The notes beneath the pieces were generated by a model. It was not told the origin of the DNA and made no database searches. It saw only the letters and a list, made by a program, of their open reading frames with translations. A DNA stretch of 64,000 bases from Athripsodes cinereus (Eukaryota > Arthropoda > Insecta > Trichoptera > Leptoceridae): assembly GCA_947579605.1 (NCBI GenBank), contig OX388327.1:9163122-9227121 (forward strand), read 5' to 3'. Numbering within the stretch: the first letter of the stretch is position 1; each line of letters starts with the position of its first letter. The position numbers and the translations under genes were made by a program. Positions 47,360 to 55,828 of the stretch are shown here, in pieces.

Positions 47360-48923
47360 ATATCGATATACTAGACCTTAGAAACAGAAGTGTTTTTTCA
47401 CCTGAGCTATCTGATTGGACGGTACGTTGCGCCGTACCAACCAATGAAATCGTACCAAAGGCTGTCACGTGACCTGTCTGTCACGCAGCTGTCAAACTGA
47501 AAGATTTGTTTACTGAGTTTATTATTTCTGTTTACTTAATTGAATTGAGTACATTGTTTTTAATTATATAATAATTTAAATTGCAATGTTTAGCAAACAG
47601 CTTGGGATGGCTCATTTTATTTAGTCGAACATTTGCATCTGAAAGTGTAAAGACGAGGTGTTAAGGCTGAAAGGAAACTTTTTGGTTATGTAGTTATAAG
47701 ATTTCACTACTTATTTATATTAAATAACAGCAGAGCCTTTTCGCCGCTCACTGAAAATATAGTACTACTAAAATCAAACTAATTAAACAGACAAATAACA
47801 AATGAAACTAAAAATGTTTATGTGTGCTGTGAATAATATTTGTTTAAGGATTACTCTTTATACTCGATGTGAAATAAATACGTATGGAGCTCAACTTCAC
47901 CCAGCATTTTAATTCAGGTTTTTCCAAGGTGGGCACACTTTTGAATACCATCTTCTTCTTTGTATACTGCTTGCTAAACAACCAAACACTGAAAAAAATA
48001 TTTCCATCCCAGCACTTGGTGTTGCAGTGAATTTGACAGCTTAATTCATATCAATTGCAATGAGAGCAGGATCCTCGAAGAAATTGAAAAATGATGCAGA
48101 ATTCCAGTATACTGGGATTGTAGTCCCCAGTATAGAAGGTATAATATTGAAAATGAAATATTGTGTTTTTACGTGCACTACATTTACTGGTTACTTCTTT
48201 ATTGGGATATACTTTGATTTTGTATTAGCAGTAACTACTATTGAAAATGGCATTATATTTTAATTTATTTTTATTTTACAGTTGCATACTGTGTGAGCCT
48301 TTTACATGTTGAAATATATGACAGAGTACAAAAGTATATACAATACTAAATCACATGTACACAAGTCAAGGATTATAAAATCACACATCAAGATCAGAGA
48401 TAAAAAGAATTTACATCAATCAAACAAGTACAAAAAAAAAACCTGAAAGTTCAATAATTAATGATTAAAATCGAAAAATGTATGTAAATGGAATTGACGT
48501 GACCCATAACATAATATGGTAAATAATCATATTATGATAAACTTTTAAAGCAGGAACCAAGTCATGGAACAAATTGAGTTTGTAACACAAGGTCAGACTA
48601 TTTGTACTGTAGTATAGAGCACAGATGTTTGAAATAATAATTGTTCTTTTTCTTTTGCCTTTAACTTTCCATTTGGAACTAGGGAATGAAGAATCGGTCT
48701 ATACTTGAGTTCCGAGAATTACAGGACTACGTGATAAAGGAACCGTGACTCCTGGAACAGTCATAATTTTCAGATTTTTTACCAAACTATTAAGACAGGG
48801 TGACTTCCATATTTTTTCGTGTAGGCAATAAAGGACAACATTGAATTATTTGTATATTATTACAAGAAATAGTAGTGAAAAAAAGCGTTTTTTTATTTTG
48901 TATTTCTCGTTCTCAAAAATATA
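47360..48923 (+). repeat. Left long inverted repeat
   Basis: Starting from the outer end it has: ACTAGACCTTAGAAACAG; CCAAT-type motifs (ATTGG near 47416, CCAATG near 47441); a GGTACG-TTGCGC-CGTACC palindrome (about 47420-47437); and the perfect palindrome GTCACGTGAC (about 47464-47473). Farther in lies an inward ORF at 48060-48263. The cluster near the end looks like promoter DNA. Confidence 0.85.
48060..48143 (+). other. First-exon-like ORF in the left inverted repeat
   Basis: The frame starts MRAGSSKKLKNDAEFQYTGI and reaches a plausible donor AG|GTATAA at about 48138-48139. The 67-residue open frame continues to 48263 but becomes hydrophobic and intron-like. It is repeated exactly in the right arm, pointing inward. 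No downstream exon could be linked to it. Confidence 0.4.
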
Positions 48924-49240
48924 GGAGTACTTATCTAAAGTTTTTTTCCTAAGCTGCAATCTAATTTAACTGCATAGTAATCCAGTCGAAGAAAATAGTC
49001 TTTTTGGTTCAACACTTCTTGGGGGATCATCAATTTTAACAAACAAAACACCAAATTCCGGGACCGGAACTATAGGAATGCAACCAGACATGTTCATTCA
49101 AAATTATATTCTATTTATCTATTTATTCTTCAAATGAACATTGCATAGCAACACAATTTTCATTACAATTAAAGTTACAGAATTATTAATAGGAAATTAT
49201 TTATTTATTTTTGAAGAGCAAATACTGTGAAAGTTCGTCA

Positions 49241-49390
49241 TAATAAAATATTTGATTTGATTAAATTAAAACACTGTGTCTTTCACTTAAAGTATTATAT
49301 ATTTTCATAAGCTTTTCGGACTTCGTCCATCCTCAGTGAAAAAATGCTTAAAACTATTACTGTTTTAATTTAATCAAATCAAATATTTAA
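49241..49390 (-). repeat. Hammerhead-bearing inverted-repeat unit
   Basis: Perfect 28 bp arms (AAATATTTGATTTGATTAAA, then TTAAAACA) at about 49247-49274 and 49361-49388 flank a minus-strand hammerhead-like core. Downstream of the core the minus strand reads AGTGTTTTAATTT, similar to the tail in the unit at 28861-29119. Confidence 0.6.
49298..49345 (-). ncRNA. Hammerhead ribozyme, type I-like
   Basis: On the minus strand: TTTTCA (helix I), CTGAGGA, one extra T, helix II GGAC-GAA-GTCC, GAAA, minimal helix III AGCT, TA at the cleavage position, then TGAAAA, which pairs with the first six bases. All invariant core positions (CUGA-N-GA ... GAAA ... UH) are present, so this copy may be active. Confidence 0.65.
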
Positions 49391-49756
49391 TAGGAAATAG
49401 TCCACTTGGGTGAGTTTATTGCTGCACCGCAATCTCTTCCAGCTACCCAGTTTATGTTATCTCTTTTTGGCATCATAATTAATGCTTTTAACTTGATGTC
49501 ATAAGAACAATGTTCAATGAAAAAGAGTCTTCTAGGTCAAAAGGCCAATGCCATCTCTGGCTAATATCGTAAACTGTAGACATAATACTTTATCCCTGGA
49601 TACATATTATTAGTAAGCCACTATGTACTAGCAAACTGTCTGAAAATTAATAAAAGGATATAAATAATATGAAAAACAACATTATGTACCTAAATATTTT
49701 ATTCACCAAAACACGCATGAATATTGTATTATACATACATCATTCAATTAATAGAT

Positions 49757-49980
49757 TATAAGAGTAGTATAAATAATGATTTAAGTAAATTTGTCAGATG
49801 GTTCGATGGGAATTCACTTATAATAAATACTAGCAAAACAAAGCATATGTTATTAAAAAAAAACCTTGCATTAATCTCAATCTCCAAATAAAAAAAAGTA
49901 CAGATTGAACGAACATGAACTGTGAAATATTATGGTCTGGATATTGACGAAAAATTTGTAAGCACAAATTAATCATATAA
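49757..49980 (+). mobile_element. LINE reverse-transcriptase fragment
   Basis: The plus-strand frame reads LSKFVRWFDGNSLIINTSKT followed by KHML, and then KYYGLDIDEKF in another frame. This is the conserved stretch that follows the YxDD motif in Jockey/CR1-type reverse transcriptases. It is truncated on both sides and abuts the DUF7869-like frame. Confidence 0.6.
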
Positions 49981-50667
49981 AATCATCTCATATTGTGGTC
50001 GGATTCCTGTGGAGGACAAAACCGGAACATCAAAATGTTTCTAGTGCTCAAAGCGGTGCTTCAAAATTCACATTCTTTGATGAGCACAACACTGAAATTT
50101 TTGTGTTCAGGGCATAGTTTCTTGCCAAATGACAAAGATTTTGGTGACATTGAGAGTGCTCTAAAACACCAACAGCGACTATACACCCCTGCTGATTACA
50201 TTAATGTAATGAAATCGTGTCGAAAAAAGAAACCTCTCAATGTATATGAAATGAGAATGGAAGATTTTGTGGGCACCGAGAAATTAGAGAAAAATTTTGT
50301 TAGTAGGAAAAAATCTGTAGATAATGATAAGGTAAACTGGCTGCATGTCAGACAAATCAAATTATTAAAGGACGAACCTTATTGCATCAGGTTCAAAATG
50401 AATTTTGATGATGATGATGTGAAGGTGGACATTGGTCACAAAAGGAAAGGTCGACAAACAGATGACTTCTTCAGTTGCCTTGTTCCTTTGTGGCCAACAG
50501 GAAAACCAAAAACTTCAGCCAAATGAAAGGATTTAAAGTCCTTACTGCACCTTATCCCTTCAGATGCAAAAGCATTTCATCAAAATTTTTGTTCTGATAG
50601 CCAGTTTGCCGAAGATGATGTAGACGGGTTTAATAATGATTTGGATTTTGATGTAGACTTAGAATAA
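49981..50667 (+). pseudogene. DUF7869-like protein fragment with one in-frame stop
   Basis: The frame has no upstream ATG and begins within the family motif WSDSCGGQNRN. It then shows the conserved GHSFLPNDKDFGDIE block, YINVMKSCRKKKP, and a C-terminal LKSLLHLIPSDAKAFHQNF. A TGA at 50524-50526 splits it, and the same frame continues to a TAA at 50665-50667 with an acidic tail (EDDVDGFNNDLDFDVDLE). The family is multicopy in arthropods and suspected to be transposon-derived; the Asp plus GQN block may be part of a nuclease core. It is truncated at the N-terminus. Confidence 0.6.
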
Positions 50668-50977
50668 ATTTTATTAATTTTTGTAAATATTATATTGTTA
50701 TGCAATATCAATATTACATATAATTTTAATATTATACATGTATGATTTTTGATTTAATTAACTGAATATAGTTGTTTCTATTGTTAATCATTTTCCCTTT
50801 TTTTTAATTTTAATATTGTTATGTTACATAAGTCTGAGATATTGATTAAATAAATTTATGACATTGTAAATTTGAAAAATAATATATGTTTTGTTGTGCA
50901 AATATATTTTTTTTATTTACATTAATCTTTGTTTTTACTTCCTTATTTGTGTAATGTTTACTCACAAGTCATCAAAG

Positions 50978-51200
50978 AAAAAGAATTACTACTACTATAC
51001 CATCACGGCATATCCCACAAGTGGGGTAGCCAGCAGATCAGCTGCATGTAAGTAACATGCAAACTGTCCTCTTCGTGCCAATATAAAATCAAGACATTCA
51101 GGATGGGTGGCAAACCTCATCGCTGAATTTGAGATGTACAATGTCTTAATTTTTTCGAACACCTGCCTTTTACAGGACACTCGAAAACTTAAAAAGAATT
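50978..51200 (-). mobile_element. LINE-tail repeat with 10 bp target duplication
   Basis: The insert 50988-51190 (203 bp) is flanked by AAAAAGAATT at 50978-50987 and 51191-51200. Read on the minus strand it starts AAGTTTTCGAGTGTCCTG and ends in a (GTA)n-like tail. Its frame ends LLATPLVGYAVMV. It is a 5'-truncated version of the copy at 45776-46060, which it closely matches. Confidence 0.85.
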
Positions 51201-51394
51201 TCTACTATTTTTAATAGTAATAAGTACTATGTGGATAAGTAAAGCCAAAGTAAATCTGTACATTCATAAAATATTTAGACAGTCACATTAAAAGTAGTGT
51301 CTTGAGATCAAAGGAAGAATAAACAAAAAAAGAAAAGGTTAGTAATAATAGCCTAATGCTTAAAAAACATTTAAACATTAGATTAATAATGTAT

Positions 51395-51765
51395 AAAATT
51401 CATGAATATGCCCAAGAGAAGAATGTAGTTTGAAAGTGGAGGTTGTGACAAGAATGAATGTGAATAAGTTGAGATAGTGTGGGCACATTGAAAGAATAAA
51501 CAAGGAACGGATGACGAAAAACATTTACATGGCTAAGAGAAAAGGTATTAGAAAGTGCGGTCGTCCTCGGGTTACATGGTTGGACCACACTTGACCAGAT
51601 CCTGAAGGATGTTGACAATGTCAGAAGTAGCAGAAATAGAAGGGCATGCATGAGGAATTGTATGAATGTAATGGAAGCGAGAGAAGTATGTCAAGACCAG
51701 CTAGTGTAGCGGTCTATCCTCTCTGCTTACCCCTTAGGGGACATAGCGTGATGGAATAGATAGAT
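51395..51765 (+). mobile_element. Frameshifted RTE LINE tail
   Basis: A decayed reading of the RTE C-terminus: KCGRPRVTWLDHT-like and EAREVCQD-like stretches in different frames, then GGGGACATAGCGTGATGGAA and a GATA tail at 51757-51768. Confidence 0.65.
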
Positions 51766-51769
51766 AGAG

Positions 51770-53150
51770 AAAATGGTATTTAGAGCATGTGTAGGGACTG
51801 ACTGTTTTTTGCAGATTACCTGAATAGTAGTTTTAGCAATCACAGCTCTTATTATGAGACTGTCTGTTTTCTGCAAAATATATTTTTCTTAATATGTAAT
51901 CTGTAGAAACACACTATGTCTTTAAAAAAGCTTTTATTTTTAAATTAATGCAGTTTTACCATGTGACATTTAAAAATATACCTACTATTTATTGTTATTA
52001 ATTGATTAATTTTACGTTTGGTCATACATTTTCAAACATTTAAAAAAATATGTCTATATGCAAAAACGGCCATATTTAAATTATACTTTTTGTGGGCTGT
52101 CTGCTTTCTGCATAACTACGTTCAACTGTATGGTCTAAATGCAGCCAGTAGATGAGGGGAATAATACAATCATGAAGAATATTTGTTATATAAGTCACAA
52201 TGTGTCAAGTTTAAAATAACATCCTCCCTTCATACCAGCATTTTATTGCTGTTTGGGGATGACAAATGTTTTGTTTGTATAGGTGCCCTCTATTATTGTA
52301 TGTATTATACTTTGTTCACTTGAGAAATTAATAAATAAATATAGACAAAATACTTACGAGACTGAGAGTAGTCATCTAAATTATCAATAATTACTGAAAA
52401 TGTAAGGGGCTCTATTTTAAAACATTAATTTAATGCCACTCACGAAAAACATTACGAACGACAAAAATATTAAAAAAAACTTATTTTTATGGAACAATGT
52501 TCCTTATACTAATACTTTCCAATCTCATTTTGTTTCAAGCACAAAAAGTATGAGTAGGTGTATGAAACATTTCAAGCGTGAGGCAAGCATTTCATGAGCA
52601 ATGCTTTTTTTTATAATTTGATTCCTCAATACTTTTGCTAATATAGGTAATTTCATATTTGTTTCTCCGACACCTAAAAATTCCTGACTATGTCTTTTGA
52701 AATACTTTTGATAAATAAACATTTTTAAAAACAAAGTATTGATTATCATATTTTACAATTTGCTGTTTGCAATAATATTACCTTCATCTTTTAACATGCC
52801 TATTAATAATAAATTCGATGGCCCAGTTCCACAGGGAACTAAGTCCGAATTTCTCATATTTGAGTTAGTCACAGTTTTGGATTCAGAAAACAAAACTCTA
52901 TCAGTTCCATACTGAAACAAATAAAAAAGGTCAATAAACTCTTTGATAAATACAATTATTTCCTTATGGAATTTTTTCTTTTTTCGATAATTCCAATTTT
53001 TCCTAATTCCACAGGGAAACATCTCGAGATAGTTCAGTATCGAATTGAAAATTAACGAAGAAAAAATTCCATACGGAAACAACTGCGAGATAGTTCAGTG
53101 TGGAATTGAAGTTTTAAGCAAATATTGAAGTTGGAACCTCAGGAAGTGTA
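51770..53150. other. Interior of the inverted-repeat unit, no gene
   Basis: AT-rich. Several GTTCC/GGAAC palindromic motifs occur (CCCAGTTCCACAGGGAACTA at about 52821, CCACAGGGAAAC at 53011, CCATACGGAAAC at 53069). An inverse copy of the first lies at about 55527-55545. Confidence 0.5.
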
Positions 53151-53153
53151 GAG

Positions 53154-53600
53154 TATAAGGTGTTCCGACGCTTACGAATCAGCTTAGGCTGGCTTACGCG
53201 CTTTATACCATGGCAACGTTCACCAATTCCACCTATCTCCCTTATCAATCATTTTATCAATTCTATCGATATTGTTTGCAACTAAGCCATTGTTCATCGC
53301 AAGGATACGACCTCGCGACCTTTGAACCTGCTATCCAATAGTAAATGTCATTGTTACATTTTACCAGAGAATATTATGCGCAGTGATTTTTATTTCGAAT
53401 AATTTAGAATTTTACACCTACGAAAGTGTTATTTGAATAATATTTTAAAACGTTAATATGGTTTTAAACGCAATATTTGCATCACTAGCAGGGTAGAGAA
53501 GAGTATTAGGTGTTCCGATGCATACAAATCGGCTTAGGCTGGTTTAAGGGCATTGTACCATGGCAACGTTCACCAATTCCACCTATCTTTCTTATTTTTC
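53154..53600 (+). repeat. Two copies of a dispersed repeat
   Basis: GTTCCGACGCTTACGAATCA at about 53162 and GTTCCGATGCATACAAATCG at about 53513 begin two direct copies that share TACCATGGCAACGTTCACCA and CCACCTATC. Related to 34742-34960. Confidence 0.65.
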
Positions 53601-53619
53601 TCTCATATCATCCTTTCAA

Positions 53620-53725
53620 AGCGGGTGACTGCACTCATCGCTGAAAAGCGACTTCGTTCAGTCAACCGCATCTATTGGGATTCGAACCCAGCACCCCTGT
53701 GTTATGAGTCAAAATATTGGCCCAA
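53620..53725 (-). repeat. tRNA-derived SINE head
   Basis: On the minus strand GGGTTCGAATCCCAATAGA is a perfect B box. The adjoining sequence has tRNA-like spacing, but the acceptor stem is not preserved, so it is not a tRNA gene. Confidence 0.6.
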
Positions 53726-53793
53726 TTTATATTTTAACTTATTCCCATTATAAGGTTTGCTAAAAATCTGGTGCCTCGTACAGTTGTCAGGAA

Positions 53794-54024
53794 ATGTGTT
53801 TTGGGGACTTTTATGACCTTAAATATTTGCAAAGTGCAATCGGAAGAAATTTTTACATAAACACATTGGATGAGAAGGTTACATGGAACAGTATTTGTGA
53901 ATTAAAGTTTATAGAAGGGCACTTAACTTCGATCTTTTACAAAACGTCCTTTGCGGATAAAAAATATCTAGAAATTGATATCGGATATAGACTACTATTT
54001 TTTGTAACACCTTATAATTTGTAA
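53794..54024 (+). other. Unrecognised ORF inside the inverted-repeat unit
   Basis: A 76-residue frame (GDFYDLKYLQSAIGRNFY, then WNSICELKFIEGHLTSIFYK) with protein-like composition and no recognised motif. It may be an exon of the unit's own gene, but no splice partner is evident. Confidence 0.3.
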
Positions 54025-54277
54025 TATTTTTTGTAATAAATTTAAATATTTTTTAAAATTTAATTTGAGATATTAAGTATACCTAATCTATGAAAATAAT
54101 TTTGAGTTATCACAAATTTTTATTCACCAGATATTGATTTATCTGATACCATTTTTATCCTTGTATCAAAGGTTAAACCATGGTAAGTTTTATTAGTAAT
54201 AATTAATTCAGGATATTAAGATAATAAAAACGACGTTTAGAAACACGATATTTAATTATTCCACTATTGACTCTATT

Positions 54278-54329
54278 AATTTTGCAAGCCGGCTTTTAAG
54301 AGCTTCTGCTCTCATCGTCAGGCAAAAGT
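54278..54329 (-). ncRNA. Hammerhead ribozyme, probably inactive
   Basis: Helix I (ACTTTTGC with GCAAAATT), CTGACGA and helix II (GAGAGC-AGAA-GCTCTT) are well formed, but the GAAA element reads AAAA. The invariant G12, the general base of cleavage, is therefore lost. Confidence 0.55.
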
Positions 54330-54389
54330 AAAGCCTGACGATGCTTTCGATGCGACCTTTACTCAATGCGAGTTATCGATGCGACCTTT

Positions 54390-54440
54390 ACTTTTGCCTG
54401 ACGATGAGAACGGAAGCTTTGAAAGCCAGCTCGCAAATTA
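54390..54440 (+). ncRNA. Hammerhead ribozyme, type I-like
   Basis: Helix I CTTTTGC pairs with GCAAAT (five pairs). CTGACGA, GAAA, minimal helix III GCCAGC and TC at the cleavage position are present. Helix II (GAGAAC-GGAA-GCTTT) has one mismatch, so it may be weakened. Confidence 0.6.
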
Positions 54441-54716
54441 ATAAAATCAATAGTGGAATAATTAGATCTCGTGTTTCATTTTAAAAATTATTAATATGAA
54501 CTTCCACCAAGAACCGTCGGTTGATAAATTAAACTTCATTGATAAGTAGATTTCCCTGAACCTTCATTATTCATGAGAAATATAGATAAATAGATTTGCA
54601 CTGCCATTGTTGATAGAAGTAGTAGGTATTTTGATGGTATCAGTCTTGCGATGATTTTCATTCCTATGGGGATTATGTGAATGTGATGGAAGTGAGAGAA
54701 ATATTTTTAGAATGGC

Positions 54717-55021
54717 TTGTTAAGCTTGTTTGGACATGTGGAGCGAACGCAAGATGAAACAATGACGAAGAAGATGTATTTATCTGAAAGAGGGGGTGTG
54801 AGGAAGCGCGGACGGCCAAGAACCACGTGGCTTGATCACATGGATAAAATCCCTAAGGCGTGTTGAGTAAAAGAAATCGACGTGCATGTATGAGAAACTG
54901 GATGAATGTGGAGAAAGCAAAAGAAGTTTGTAAGGATAGATCTATATGGCGCTCTGTTCTCTCTGCCTACCCCTCCTGGGACATGGCGTGAGGGTATAGA
55001 TAGATAGATAGATTGTTAAGC
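54717..55021 (+). mobile_element. RTE LINE tail nested in an older RTE tail
   Basis: The insert 54726-55012 is flanked by TTGTTAAGC (54717-54725 and 55013-55021) and ends in GATA repeats. It encodes a GVRKRGRPRTTWLDHMDKI-like tail with a small deletion. The flanks (GTGATGGAAGTGAGAGAAAT on the left, CAAAGGGCATGGCTTGATGA on the right) are themselves the tail of an older RTE copy. Confidence 0.8.
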
Positions 55022-55828
55022 ACTCTATCTTCTTGCCCTATCAAAGGGCATGGCTTGATGAAAAAGATAGGTAAAGGCCATTTCTATTAACAGTTTATTA
55101 AGTATCTGAATGACGTATTATTTTATGAGTGAGTGAGAGTAATTGTTTAGAAGTTTTTATGTAATTATATTCTTTTACCCAAATGATATTCTATGAAATT
55201 CTTATAAAACCATTAAAGATAATTACCAACATTGATAATTAACTTTACTTCTAACAAAAGATGTTGCTCTATGGAATAGAACAGTGGTTAAATTCTCACC
55301 CAACATTCCCAGTTCCATAGGGAACTAACTCAATAAAAGGTAAAACAATGGTAGAAAAATACTTTTTTCTAAAACAAATATGAAAGAATTCAATTCTTAG
55401 ACACTTTTTACATATTCATGAATAATTTTATGCAATTTGAAAAATATTTAATAGTATTTATCGTAAAGACAAAAATGTCCAAAACTTTGATAGCCCATAT
55501 CTCCAATGTGTTATTTCTTAGATAGTTCCCTGTGGAACTGGGCCATCGAATTATTGTTAATGTGAGGCATTCAATTGTTAAAAACTAAAATAGGTATATT
55601 ACAAGACAATCAATTTTTCTATTGTTAAACAATATATTTCAGCTAGTGATATCATTTTCAAACATACATACACAATTCATTGTACCATTATGGCCACTCT
55701 ACACAAATAATGACCGTATTTGCCATAGAGGTCAGTATTAAGGGAGTAATTTGTTATAATTCTCACCCTTACATTAAAAAATACTCCACACATCACACAT
55801 GTGGAATTTGTCAAATAGCAATCAATTG

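Larger units (their letters stand above)
54240..54475. repeat. Foldback with two opposed hammerhead cores
   Basis: Arms of about 85 bp, starting ATATTTAATTATTCCACTAT on the left, are inverted on the right. Each arm holds a hammerhead-like sequence: minus strand at 54278-54329 and plus strand at 54390-54440. The centre has a short direct repeat, GATGCGACCTTTACT. Opposed terminal repeats are a known Penelope arrangement, and no reverse transcriptase remains between them. Confidence 0.6.

Noticed and set aside
48060..48263. Stand-alone 67-residue gene
   Set aside because: The second half looks intronic after a donor site and the ORF is duplicated only because the arm is duplicated. It is kept as a first-exon-like feature.
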